From NCBI RefSeq assembly GCF_000012985.1, contig NC_007645.1, positions 5,850,581 to 5,914,580 on the forward strand: 64,000 bases of DNA. The letters are read 5' to 3'. Under the pieces are notes generated by a model that was given only the letters and a program-made list of their open reading frames with translations, ran no database searches and was not told where the DNA came from. The stretch is from Hahella chejuensis KCTC 2396. Lineage in GTDB: Bacteria > Pseudomonadota > Gammaproteobacteria > Pseudomonadales > Oleiphilaceae. Of this stretch, positions 28,474 to 36,447 are shown piece by piece. Position numbers and translations under genes: made by a program. How positions within the stretch are numbered: the first letter of the stretch is position 1; the number at the start of each line of letters is the position of its first letter.

Positions 28474-29277
28474 ATGCAGACAGCCACCCCAGCGCCGCCC
28501 TCGCCAGGTATGCGCAAGCTCAATCTGGCGGGATGGACGGCCACGTCGTTCCTGCGTCTCATGGCGGCTTTATTGACACTGCTCGGGCTAGCCGCCTGCG
28601 CCCATCAACCCACACCAAGCAAACCGGGTTTAACGACTCCCGGCGTTCATCCCATCACGCCAACGCAAGAGCAATTCTGGTGGCGCGCCTGCTTCAGAAT
28701 GCCCTTTAACGACAACGGCGATCCAAACTGGAACATGGACCTGCTGTTGGCGGATCAAGTGGTCGCGCCCGTGCTGGCGCAGCATGCGGGAGCGTTGCCG
28801 TTATGGCGCTTTCACCGCCGCGCCGCGCCGGACGCCGCCGGCCATCAGTTCAGTCTTTTGTTTTATACAGACCCAAACACCGCCGGCCGGGTCTTCAAAG
28901 GCTTGGAGAGTTCGCCGATCGTTGCGCAACTCCTGCAAAGCGGCGATCTCAATCAGTTAGTGGTCAAATGCGGCTACCGCGATCCGACTTCCGACCTGCA
29001 GGCCACCAGTGATCCCAACTGGGAGCCTCACCTGCAGAAGACCTGGCCTTATTTCATCATGGGAGTCAGCGCCCATTGGCTGGCGTTGATCCAGTCATTC
29101 GGCGAGGATATTCCCACCCAGTCTGACGATACCGCATCCCTGCTGGAGCGTTACGGACAAATACGGCAGAAAGTCAGCGGCGTCTGGCAGGGACAAGGCC
29201 AGCATGCCTATCTGCATCATCTCAGCGCCCTGTTCGGTTACGAGCCGATGCTCATTCAGAAATTCATCCAGTTCTGA
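28474..29277 (+). CDS. Predicted lipoprotein of unknown function
   Basis: 267 residues. A long N-terminal region ends in a hydrophobic stretch and lipobox LAAC (Cys42), so the mature protein is probably lipid-anchored. The unusually long pre-hydrophobic part may mean that the internal Met13 is the true start, although CAGGAG is well placed for 28474. The mature part contains Trp-rich segments (EQFWWRACFRMPFNDNGDP, HWLALIQSF) and no catalytic motif I know. It lies 20 bp after the WYL gene and its stop is 1 bp before the next ATG, so the three are probably one operon. Confidence 0.75.
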   Translation: MQTATPAPPSPGMRKLNLAGWTATSFLRLMAALLTLLGLAACAHQPTPSKPGLTTPGVHPITPTQEQFWWRACFRMPFNDNGDPNWNMDLLLADQVVAPVLAQHAGALPLWRFHRRAAPDAAGHQFSLLFYTDPNTAGRVFKGLESSPIVAQLLQSGDLNQLVVKCGYRDPTSDLQATSDPNWEPHLQKTWPYFIMGVSAHWLALIQSFGEDIPTQSDDTASLLERYGQIRQKVSGVWQGQGQHAYLHHLSALFGYEPMLIQKFIQF

Positions 29278-29278
29278 T

Positions 29279-29794
29279 ATGGACGCCGCCTCGCAATTCA
29301 CCTATTTCGCCTATGGCTCCAACATGTCCCTGCTCCGTTTGCGCGCCCGCACGCCAAGCGCCCAGCTCATGGGTACGGGCTGGTTAGCAGGTTATCAACT
29401 GCGTTTTCACAAGGTTGGCCGGGATGCGTCCGCCAAGTGCGATATTTTCCATACCGGGACAATTGAGGACGTGGTCTACGGCGGTCTGTTCCTGATCGAC
29501 GAGCAGGACCGATATGCTCTTGATCTCGCTGAAGGCGCCGGTAACGGCTATGATCCAGCCGACCTCAGCATAACGACAGAGAACAAAGCCGTTATGCAAG
29601 CGCTCACTTACGTTGCAACTATTACCGACGCATACCTCCTCCCCTTCGACTGGTATCTGGAGCATGTCTTGCGGGGCGCCGAGGCGCTGCGACTGCCGTC
29701 CAGCTATCTTGAAAGCCTGCGCGCAACCAGAGCCATCGCCGACTCAGACACTGAACGCGCCAAACGGGAATTGGCGATCTACCGCTCCACATAA
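29279..29794 (+). CDS. Gamma-glutamylcyclotransferase-like protein
   Basis: 171 residues with the GGCT fold: the substrate loop FAYGSNM (Tyr12-Asn15) near the N-terminus and the catalytic Glu85 in LDLAEGAGNGY. Relatives convert gamma-glutamyl peptides to 5-oxoproline or act on related amides; the exact substrate here is unknown. Start set at 29279 because that ATG follows the lipoprotein stop by one base; the upstream extension of the frame overlaps that gene. Last gene of the WYL-lipoprotein-GGCT run. Confidence 0.85.
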   Translation: MDAASQFTYFAYGSNMSLLRLRARTPSAQLMGTGWLAGYQLRFHKVGRDASAKCDIFHTGTIEDVVYGGLFLIDEQDRYALDLAEGAGNGYDPADLSITTENKAVMQALTYVATITDAYLLPFDWYLEHVLRGAEALRLPSSYLESLRATRAIADSDTERAKRELAIYRST

Positions 29795-30154
29795 TTCCCG
29801 GTCCCGATGCATGCGCGCCTTCGTTAAATTTCTGGCTGCAAATTAACCAGTCGTTAACCGCGCCTTTGGAATAATTCCCTCATCCTGATTGCCAGTCCTG
29901 GCGCCGTCACAGCTTCAGTCACCCTGGTCCGGCATCAGAGCGAAGGAATATCAACGCCAAAGGAAACCGCTTATGTCGACGCCAGCCTTTCCGCCTCGCT
30001 AGCCGCGTCGCTCGGCCACATACCGGGCCAGACGCCATAGCGGGTTCGTCATTGTGCGTTCTTCACAACAAAACAAGTGCGAATCCATTCGCCGAAGAGA
30101 TATAGCAAGCGCTCACATACAGGAACTATTCACCAGTCAAAAAAGGGAACTGAT
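29795..30154. other. Intergenic region, 360 bp, no supported gene
   Basis: It separates the cyclotransferase-like gene from the YHYH gene. I see only very short frames. The last 40 bases carry the ribosome site (AAAAAGGGAAC) of the YHYH gene. The length is enough for a promoter and a long leader. I see no riboswitch pattern that I can defend. Confidence 0.6.
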
Positions 30155-31165
30155 ATGAAAATACGCTCAATCTCCATCCACACGTTCACCCTCGCCACTG
30201 TGCTGGCGGGAGCCTGGGGCGTTGCAGCGCAAGCCCAGGAAGCCCAGTCGGCAAGGGGGTATTTCTTCCCCGCGCTGATACCTTCCTATTTCGATAAAGA
30301 GCACTTTCTGGAGGATATCTCCATGGAGCGCTGTGAATTGAGCAACGGCTACCAATCCTGGTGCTACAGGCTGAAGGTTAAGAGCAATCCGGTGGAGGTC
30401 GGCCCCTTCTGCCCGGAAACCATCAATGATATCGGCGGCGTTTACCCTTATGACGGGGCGACCAATCCCGGTTTGCGGGTTTTGAAAAGGGATCTGTTCG
30501 AGGACATGGAGGCGGACGGCTACGATATCGTGGACGACGACGGCGCCATCCGCTTCATCATGATCAAAACCGGCGAAATACCTAATCTGGACCCAGACTT
30601 GTCCTACTGCATTGAGGTCGAACCCGATAACGAACTGCAACTCTCATACATGATTCCCGTCTTCTCCTGGCATGCCCAGGAATCCACGCCCATGGACGAC
30701 GCATCCAAGATTGTCGGCTTATCCCTGATCGGGATGCCCATCAACGGCTTACCGCCCTCAGTAGCCAACGGCATTCCCGGCGCGCCCACCGGAACCGGCA
30801 GTATGCCAGCCCTGGACGCCTGCGGCGGACATATTAACGAGGGCTTCTACCATTCCCATATTTTCCCGGAAACCATTAATGAGATTTACGCCAGGCATCA
30901 TATCGGCGACGTTCGCTGCGAAGCGGTGTATCCGAAAGGTTCCGGCGATCTGGTGGCCTACGCGATGGATGGATTCCCCATTTACACACACTTGGAATCG
31001 AATGGCGCTACACCAACCAACCTGGATGAGTGCAACGGCCATTTCGGCCCCACCATTCACTACCCGACCGGCATGTATCACTATCACTCCTCTTCGGCGG
31101 AAGACGTGAACATACCGCGCTGCCTGAAAGGCGTTATGGCGAAACAACAGTTAATCGTGGAGTAA
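30155..31165 (+). CDS. Exported YHYH-domain protein
   Basis: A 336-residue exported protein. Start at 30155 (MKIRSIS), after AAGGGAAC; signal peptide cleaved near AAQAQEA. The C-terminal half carries the YHYH domain: CGGHINEGFYHSH, YAMDGFPIYTH, LDECNGHFGP and MYHYHSS. These His/Cys clusters suggest metal binding but no enzyme activity is proven for the family. Paired Cys (ERCELSNGYQSWCYR) suggest disulfides, consistent with a periplasmic or secreted location. The next gene starts 6 bp later and is also exported, so the two probably act together. Confidence 0.85.
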   Translation: MKIRSISIHTFTLATVLAGAWGVAAQAQEAQSARGYFFPALIPSYFDKEHFLEDISMERCELSNGYQSWCYRLKVKSNPVEVGPFCPETINDIGGVYPYDGATNPGLRVLKRDLFEDMEADGYDIVDDDGAIRFIMIKTGEIPNLDPDLSYCIEVEPDNELQLSYMIPVFSWHAQESTPMDDASKIVGLSLIGMPINGLPPSVANGIPGAPTGTGSMPALDACGGHINEGFYHSHIFPETINEIYARHHIGDVRCEAVYPKGSGDLVAYAMDGFPIYTHLESNGATPTNLDECNGHFGPTIHYPTGMYHYHSSSAEDVNIPRCLKGVMAKQQLIVE

Positions 31166-31171
31166 GGCGGA

Positions 31172-31684
31172 ATGCGCAAATATAACTCTTTGGCCCTGAC
31201 ACTGCTTTGGTTGGCGCTGTCAGCGCCCCCTGCCTCCGCGCACTACACGTTCATGTCGTTCTTCAACCTGTCCCGCGGCGAGGACAATGTCTGGCGATTG
31301 ACCGCCGTGCTGGCGCAAGCCGGCGTCTCCGCCACCCTGAATCAACTACAGACAGGCAATAGCGGCGAGCGCTTCACACGGGAGCAGCAGGAGCGTCAGC
31401 TCACGAACTACCTTCTGGATACAGTGCAACTCAGTATCGACGGCGTCGATATCAAGCTGAGTCCCGCTAACGTCAACCTGGGCGATCATGAAACGCGGGT
31501 CGTCTTTGAACTGAAGAATGCGCCAGAGGACTTCAACAAAGTGCAGGCGAATATCCGCAGCTTTTCCGATAACGCCAATCACCACAATATCCTGACCTTG
31601 TTCAAAGGCGAAGGGCGCAGCAAGGTCGTGCTGTCATCCAAGAACAACTATTCCTCGCTGCTTATTAATCAGGCAGACAAATAG
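31172..31684 (+). CDS. Small exported protein paired with the YHYH gene
   Basis: 170 residues. A signal peptide ends at ASAHYTF, leaving an N-terminal His. The rest is a predicted beta-rich domain: VWRLTAVLAQAG, LDTVQLSIDGVDIKL, TRVVFELKNAPEDF, HHNILTLFKGEGRSKVVLS. The pattern loosely resembles DUF6702-like periplasmic proteins, but I would not assign it. It lies 6 bp after the YHYH gene in one transcription unit. Its last codons (INQADK) and downstream stem-loops are duplicated 440 bp farther on. Function unknown. Confidence 0.7.
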   Translation: MRKYNSLALTLLWLALSAPPASAHYTFMSFFNLSRGEDNVWRLTAVLAQAGVSATLNQLQTGNSGERFTREQQERQLTNYLLDTVQLSIDGVDIKLSPANVNLGDHETRVVFELKNAPEDFNKVQANIRSFSDNANHHNILTLFKGEGRSKVVLSSKNNYSSLLINQADK

Positions 31685-31736
31685 CTTCCTTCTATTTGTC
31701 TGCAACGACAGGGCCCGCACATGTCAGGCCCTGTCT
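31663..31736 (+). repeat. Direct repeat copy 1: gene end plus two stem-loops
   Basis: This 74-bp stretch holds the last codons of the upstream gene and two perfect hairpins: GCAGACAAATAG/CTATTTGTCTGC (arms 31673-31684 and 31692-31703) and GACAGGGCC/GGCCCTGTC (31707-31715 and 31727-31735). A second copy lies at 32102-32176 with one insertion and three substitutions. Copy 1 has the intact stems, so it is the likely original. Confidence 0.9.
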
Positions 31737-31768
31737 CCCGCGGCTGGCCGCCGCGCAGGCGCATCCAT

Positions 31769-31815
31769 GCGCCTGAGTATTAACATGCCAATATCATTGT
31801 CATATTAATAAGGCG
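31769..31815. repeat. Imperfect palindromic element, copy A
   Basis: Core TTAACATGCCAAT...ATTGTCATATTAA, flanked by GCGCCT on the left and AGGCGC on the right, which also pair. A closely related copy lies at 34351-34396. Intergenic, REP-like in appearance but only two copies are seen in this window. Confidence 0.7.
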
Positions 31816-31930
31816 CCGGAAAAACTGGCTGACGGCTCAAGATAAGGCGATAGAACGAAACGCCACCAATCGTACGCAGGCGTCGTTGATCCGAGGGGGA
31901 GTACGCGTCTGCTTTTTAGGGTCTGAGAAG

Positions 31931-32060
31931 CATGGGCCGTTTACGACGCCGGAACGTCGGCGGCGCCCAGCGCTTTGCAGTACAGACCCACTTTTTCGCC
32001 GTGATCATGCACCTCTTCCAAAAAGCGCCAGCCGCAGCGGCGCCCACTCCTCGTCGACGC
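31931..32060 (-). pseudogene. Possible decayed coding fragment
   Basis: On the minus strand one frame reads WRFLEEVHDHGEKVGLYCKA and then LGAADVPAS before a stop, and another frame upstream reads DEEWAPLRLAL. They look like one protein C-terminus broken by a frameshift. No start or ribosome site was found and I cannot name a family. It could equally be chance coding-like sequence. Confidence 0.25.
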
Positions 32061-32101
32061 AACGCCGGTTTAACCCAGCCCGCCGCCAAGTATTTCACCA
32101 C

Positions 32102-32176
32102 TATTAATCAGGCAGACAAATAGCTTCCTTCTAGTTTGTCTGCAACGACAGGGCCTGCAAATGTCAGACCCTGTCT
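32102..32176 (+). repeat. Direct repeat copy 2
   Basis: Matches 31663-31736 with a one-base insertion in the first stem (CTAGTTTG) and three substitutions, two of them in the loop of the second hairpin and one in its stem. The stems are weakened compared with copy 1. Confidence 0.9.
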
Positions 32177-32240
32177 GGCTATTGAGAACCTCTACTTGCG
32201 CCCGAGGCTCCGAGCGCATTAGAGGCCAGAGTATATCGTT

Positions 32241-32843
32241 CTAACCACGCAGATAAATTACTTTGCCGGTCTGCGCGCCTTCTATGGATTTTTGAAACGC
32301 CTTCGCCACCTTTGCAGCGTCCACTGGCGTTTCACCAGGGAAAAATGAACCGTACTTATCCCAGGATTCCGTTAATACCGTCGGGCTGACGACGTTTATA
32401 CGCACCCCGCGAGGCGCTTCGATCGCCGCCGCCACGGCGAAGCGCTCCAGCGCCCCGTTAACGGTGGTGGCGGCTGCGCCCCAGAGGATAGGGTCGATGC
32501 TAAGAATACCGCTGGTCAGCGTGAAAGAGCCCCGATCGCGGACATACTTCAGACCATGACGCACCAGATTGATCTGTCCCATCAGCTTACTGCGCAGCCC
32601 CATATCCCACTGCTCGGAAGTCATCTCTGTCAGCGGCGCGAACGCCAGGTCGCCGGTTGCGCTGACCAGCGCATCAAACTCGCCGATAGTCTCGAACAGC
32701 GTCCGAATGGACGTCTCATCGGCAATATCCACCTGATAGTCGCCGCCGCTCTTGCCGACCTTGATCACTTCGTGCCTATCCTGCAGGTTTTCTACAACGG
32801 CTTTGCCGATGGTTCCGGTGGCGCCGATTACTACGATTTTCAT
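32241..32843 (-). CDS. Atypical short-chain dehydrogenase-like protein
   Basis: A 200-residue Rossmann protein. GATGTIGKAV binds the nucleotide and VSATGDLAF replaces the NNAG motif. The expected Tyr-x-x-x-Lys is absent: the region reads LWGAAATTVNGALERFA. This matches a small subgroup of single-domain SDR-like proteins of unknown activity (PRK07578-like). It is divergent from a LysR regulator 102 bp away, the classical arrangement of a LysR protein and its target gene, so regulation by that LysR product is likely. Confidence 0.82.
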   Translation of the reverse strand: MKIVVIGATGTIGKAVVENLQDRHEVIKVGKSGGDYQVDIADETSIRTLFETIGEFDALVSATGDLAFAPLTEMTSEQWDMGLRSKLMGQINLVRHGLKYVRDRGSFTLTSGILSIDPILWGAAATTVNGALERFAVAAAIEAPRGVRINVVSPTVLTESWDKYGSFFPGETPVDAAKVAKAFQKSIEGAQTGKVIYLRG

Positions 32844-32945
32844 TGTGCTTTCTCCACATTGATTGTTGATGAAAGCACTTTAATGCAAAAATAGACTGGG
32901 ATAATCTAGCTAAAAACCAACTCACTGTTTCCAGATAGAAACAAT

Positions 32946-33866
32946 ATGCAGAACTTACTCGCTCATCTCGAATGGGTCGCCGCCTTTCATCAGGTAGCGC
33001 AGGACGGCAGTTTCACTCAGGCGGCCGATAGCCTGAACAGCTCAAAGTCCCAGGTCAGCAAGCAGGTTAAAGCGCTGGAGGCGCTGCTGCAGACACAGCT
33101 CCTGCATCGCACCACCCGCAGTTTACGTCTCACGGAAGCTGGTGAAGCGCTGTTTCGCTACAGCACGGAGATTCAGGCGTTGTTTCGTCAGGCCACAGAA
33201 GTGGTAAGCGACCTGAATGAGGACACAGTGGGCGTACTGCGCTTCACCTGCCCCGTTTCATTGGGCATCTCCATGATGCCGGAGATTCTAAAACTGTTCC
33301 GGTTGCGTTATCCCCGGGTAAAAGTGCAGATAGATCTGGCCAATGAGAGCCGCAACCTGATCGCGGAGGAGTTCGATCTCGCCATTCGCGCCACGCCCCA
33401 GCCCGACCCTTATCTGGTGGCGAGACCATTGGGAGCCATGGTGGACGCCATCTGCGCCAGCCCTGAATTCATCACGCGCCACGGCAAACCGGAGACGCCG
33501 GAGGAACTGACGCGCTTTCCCTGCATCGTCCATAACCAACACCAGCAACTGAGCCAATGGCGCTTTACCGGCCCCGAGCGCGAAATCAGCGTGCCGATAC
33601 AGGCGGAAATCGCCGCCAATCAGTATCCCATGATGCGGCAATGCGCTGTGGAAGGACTCGGCGTCACCAAGCTGCCGTTTTATGAAGCTTATAGAGATAT
33701 TCAAAGCGGGCGGCTGGTGCGACTGCTGGAGGATTACCCTTCCCACACCCACACGTTGTTCGTGGTCTTTCCCGCCCAACGCTATCAGCCGAAGAAGCTG
33801 ATTTATTTCAAGGAACTATTAATCGAGTGGTTCAGTGGACGGCCGGAATTCTTTCAACGGTTATGA
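32946..33866 (+). CDS. LysR-family transcriptional regulator
   Basis: 306 residues. The N-terminal winged helix is typical: FHQVAQDGSFTQAADSLNSS followed by KSQVSKQVKALE. A periplasmic-binding-protein-like effector domain covers about 90-300 (VGVLRFTCPVSLG; YPRVKVQIDLANE). The sequence type resembles the CrgA/DsdC-like subgroup that often regulates a divergent oxidoreductase. It is divergent from the atypical SDR. The 102-bp intergenic region should contain its T-N11-A site, but I cannot pick one with confidence. Confidence 0.9.
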   Translation: MQNLLAHLEWVAAFHQVAQDGSFTQAADSLNSSKSQVSKQVKALEALLQTQLLHRTTRSLRLTEAGEALFRYSTEIQALFRQATEVVSDLNEDTVGVLRFTCPVSLGISMMPEILKLFRLRYPRVKVQIDLANESRNLIAEEFDLAIRATPQPDPYLVARPLGAMVDAICASPEFITRHGKPETPEELTRFPCIVHNQHQQLSQWRFTGPEREISVPIQAEIAANQYPMMRQCAVEGLGVTKLPFYEAYRDIQSGRLVRLLEDYPSHTHTLFVVFPAQRYQPKKLIYFKELLIEWFSGRPEFFQRL

Positions 33867-33887
33867 GGCCGCGTCCCGTTTAGAAAG

Positions 33888-34130
33888 TTACTCCTGCTCT
33901 TTCTTGACGAATAGACGCTGGAACAAACGCTCGGACTCCTGCATGCCTCGTTCGGTCAAGGCGACGGATTTGGTTTTCTCCACCGGGTCGTGGATCAATC
34001 CCTTTTCGTAGAGTCGGTTCATAACTTCCCAGTCAAAGCTTTTCCAGGCCCGATTGCCCTGATGCAGCGTCAAATGCAGCAGCGCCAATACGGCTTCGTC
34101 AATCTTCTCCTCATCAATCACCATCGTCAT
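33888..34130 (-). CDS. Small DUF6429-type protein
   Basis: Start at 34130 (MTMVIDEEKID), because GAGGAG lies 8 bases upstream; the open frame upstream of it is not family-like. 80 residues: DEEKIDEAVLALLHLTLHQG, then WKSFDWEVMNRLYEKGLI, KTKSVALTERG and a charged tail. The pattern matches short proteins annotated as DUF6429, which look like a winged-helix-like domain. Function unknown. It is convergent with the LysR gene, 21 bp away. Confidence 0.72.
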   Translation of the reverse strand: MTMVIDEEKIDEAVLALLHLTLHQGNRAWKSFDWEVMNRLYEKGLIHDPVEKTKSVALTERGMQESERLFQRLFVKKEQE

Positions 34131-34324
34131 CGCCCGATCTCCTCTGTTTCGATAAAAACCAAGCACAGAATACGTCTGCGCGGCGGACTGCGCCTGACGC
34201 ACAAGTCCAGTCCTGTTCAGATAAATTAGCGAAAGCAGCTTGTCCGTCAGCATAGTACGAAGGAAAACGTTCGAACATACGCTACCGGGGAGCAGGCGTT
34301 TTCACAAGAGGCGCCCCGCCTGAA

Positions 34325-34350
34325 TAAAAAAAGCCACCGGGACAGGTGGC
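34325..34350 (-). terminator. Intrinsic terminator of iolB
   Basis: On the minus strand: GCCACC, loop tgtccc, GGTGGC followed by seven T. It lies 85 bp past the iolB stop. Confidence 0.85.
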
Positions 34351-34396
34351 CGCCTGATTTTTAACATGCCAATGTTATTGCCATGTTAATAGGCTA
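34351..34396. repeat. Imperfect palindromic element, copy B
   Basis: TTAACATGCCAAT...ATTGCCATGTTAA, one internal mismatch, directly after the iolB terminator stem. It matches the element at 31769-31815 over about 45 bp, including the flanking CGCCTGA. Copy B pairs better than copy A. Confidence 0.7.
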
Positions 34397-34434
34397 AGCG
34401 CCTATGACGCTCTACAGGTCGCAGCGAGAGGGCT

Positions 34435-35238
34435 TCATGATGAAGTCAGAATCCATTCGTGATCTGGATCGTTGTGGAATTTCCAGTCACGAACGGGTCC
34501 CGCCATCACATTGAGGTAATAGGATTCATAGCCGTGGGGCACGCCGACCGGGTGATAACCCTCGGGCACGATCACACAATCACCGTCGTACACGGACATA
34601 GTTTCATCCAGGGAGCGGTCGTCGTTGTAGACCCGCTGAAACACAAATCCCTGGGCCGGATTGACGCGGTGATAATAAGTTTCTTCCAGATAAGACTCTT
34701 CCGGCAGGCGGTCAGAATCATGTTTGTGGGGTGGATAACTCGACCAGTTGCCGCTGGGCGTGAACACTTCGGTCAACAGCAGTCGCTCCGCCGGCTGGTC
34801 CAGCATCAGAATGTTATGGATGCGGCGCAGATTTGAGCCCTCGCCCCGATTCATCACCGCCACCTGATCCGGTTTGATCAGCCGCACCGGATATTGCCCG
34901 GTAACCTGTGAAGACAGGCCCAGACCGACTTCCAGATCCGTTTGCGCAGCGATGCGAATACGCGTGGCGGGAGGAATATACACCGCATAGGGCGGTAATT
35001 TTTCAAAGGGCGACATGCGCTCGCCGATGTCCGCGAACGTCTCCGCCCCAGCCCCTACCGTCGCTTTTCCCGCCACCAGCACCAGACAGCATTCCGCGTC
35101 GGCGAACTCGCCTTCCCAGGTCTCCCCCGCCTGCAACGCCAGCGCCTGAAATCCCACGTATTTCCAGGACGCATTTTCCGGCGTGACGTGGATACGTTGC
35201 TGTTGCTCCCGTCTGGCTTTGCGTAACAGATGCGACAT
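34435..35238 (-). CDS. iolB: 5-deoxy-glucuronate isomerase
   Basis: 267 residues, cupin fold. Recognisable IolB parts: MSHLLRKARREQQQRIHVTPENASWKYVGFQ-type start, GEGSNLRRIHNIL, and the metal-site stretch SSYPPHKHD followed by LEETYYHRVNP, and VPEGYHPVGVPHGYESYYLNVMAG. IolB converts 5-deoxy-glucuronate to 5-dehydro-2-deoxy-gluconate, a middle step of myo-inositol breakdown. GAGGAG precedes the ATG. The other core enzymes IolA, C, D and E are not in this window and must lie elsewhere if the pathway is complete. Confidence 0.95.
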   Translation of the reverse strand: MSHLLRKARREQQQRIHVTPENASWKYVGFQALALQAGETWEGEFADAECCLVLVAGKATVGAGAETFADIGERMSPFEKLPPYAVYIPPATRIRIAAQTDLEVGLGLSSQVTGQYPVRLIKPDQVAVMNRGEGSNLRRIHNILMLDQPAERLLLTEVFTPSGNWSSYPPHKHDSDRLPEESYLEETYYHRVNPAQGFVFQRVYNDDRSLDETMSVYDGDCVIVPEGYHPVGVPHGYESYYLNVMAGPVRDWKFHNDPDHEWILTSS

Positions 35239-35307
35239 CGGGCTCTCCTCTACGAACTTGATAATGAATGTTTCTGTTATTGTATTTGCCTGAGTGTCGC
35301 CGGCGCC

Positions 35308-36447
35308 TCAGGCGATTTCTTCGATACTGACCCAGCGGCGTTCCTGGTGGGACAGCTCCACCGCATCCAGCACCCGGTTCACTTCATAGGCATGGCGGAA
35401 TTGCGGCCACATGGGGCGTTCTGCGCACAGGCCTTCCACCAGATCCCGCACTTCCACGACTTTTTGGTCGTTGTAACCCAGGCCATGGCCCGCCGATACG
35501 CAGAAATTGGCGTAATCCGGATGTTCCGGGCCAACTAATATGCGTCGAAAGCCTTCTCGCGGCCCGGCGTCTTTGCGGGAGTAAAACTGCAACTCGCTCA
35601 ACCGCTCCTGATCATAAATCAACGTGCCCAGGGTTCCGGTCACTTCGAACCATAGCGAGTTCTTGCGTCCGCAGGCGATGCGACTGGATTCCAGCGTCCC
35701 CTGAGCACCGTTGGCGAAGCGCGCCAACAGGTGAACCTGATCGTCGTTTTCCACTTCGCCGAACTCACCGGGCGCGTTGGCGATGGGGCGTTTCTTATGC
35801 ACGGTTTTCAGATCCGCCACCACGTCCGTGATATCGCCGACCAGGTATTGCGCCATATTAATAATGTGCGAGCCCATGTCGCCCAGAGTGCCAGAGCCGG
35901 AGAACTCGCGCTTCAGGCGCCAGCTGAACGGCGCCTCGGGATCACAGAGATAATCTTCATTATGGGTGCCGCGGAAGTGCACGATATCTCCCAGTTCGCC
36001 GCTGCGGATGATTTCCCGCGCCAGGCTCACTGTCGGGTTTTTCGCATAGTTGAAGCCAACCAGCGTCTTCACTCCTGCTCGTTCCGCCGCCTCCGTCATC
36101 ATGCGCGCATCCGCCGCATTCAGCGCCAGGGGTTTCTCCGAGTAAACATGCTTGCCGGCGGCGATGGCCGCCAGCGCCATTTCTTTATGCAGCCAGTTGG
36201 GGGAGCAGATATCCACTACATCAATATCAGGATCATTGACCAGTTCGCGCCAGTCTCCGGTTGAGCGTTTAAACCCCATCACCGCGGCTTTCGCGGCCGC
36301 CTGTTCAGCGCTGATATCCGCCAGCATTGCAAGTTCAATATCCGCTGAAAGTTCAAATACTGCGGGCGCTGAGCGAAACGCAATTGCGTGCGCCTTGCCC
36401 ATATAGCCGCTACCGATGAGGCCGATTCGTAGTGTCTTCTTGCTCAT
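35308..36447 (-). CDS. Gfo/Idh/MocA-family oxidoreductase, probable cyclitol dehydrogenase
   Basis: 379 residues. The Rossmann motif GLIGSGYMGKAHA and the SEKPLALN motif (catalytic Lys) place it in the Gfo/Idh/MocA family; the C-terminal domain has GSGTLGDMGSHIINMAQYL with the usual Asp and His. Start set at the ATG at 36447 with AGGTGG 6 bases upstream; a GTG two codons earlier is less likely. Next to iolB and close to iolG, it probably acts on scyllo-inositol or another inositol isomer or a derived sugar. The exact substrate is not shown by sequence. Confidence 0.85.
   Translation of the reverse strand: MSKKTLRIGLIGSGYMGKAHAIAFRSAPAVFELSADIELAMLADISAEQAAAKAAVMGFKRSTGDWRELVNDPDIDVVDICSPNWLHKEMALAAIAAGKHVYSEKPLALNAADARMMTEAAERAGVKTLVGFNYAKNPTVSLAREIIRSGELGDIVHFRGTHNEDYLCDPEAPFSWRLKREFSGSGTLGDMGSHIINMAQYLVGDITDVVADLKTVHKKRPIANAPGEFGEVENDDQVHLLARFANGAQGTLESSRIACGRKNSLWFEVTGTLGTLIYDQERLSELQFYSRKDAGPREGFRRILVGPEHPDYANFCVSAGHGLGYNDQKVVEVRDLVEGLCAERPMWPQFRHAYEVNRVLDAVELSHQERRWVSIEEIA

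Larger units (their letters stand above)
31685..32240. other. Intergenic region, 556 bp, repeat-rich with a possible decayed gene
   Basis: Contents: the stem-loops of repeat copy 1, a palindromic element at about 31769-31815, a 31.93-32.06 kb stretch with broken minus-strand reading frames, and repeat copy 2. I find no intact gene with a ribosome site here. It looks like a scar of past insertion and loss. Confidence 0.6.

Noticed and set aside
29795-30154. Possible cobalamin-type or other riboswitch
   Set aside because: Some short GC-rich pairings are present but no conserved riboswitch core could be matched.
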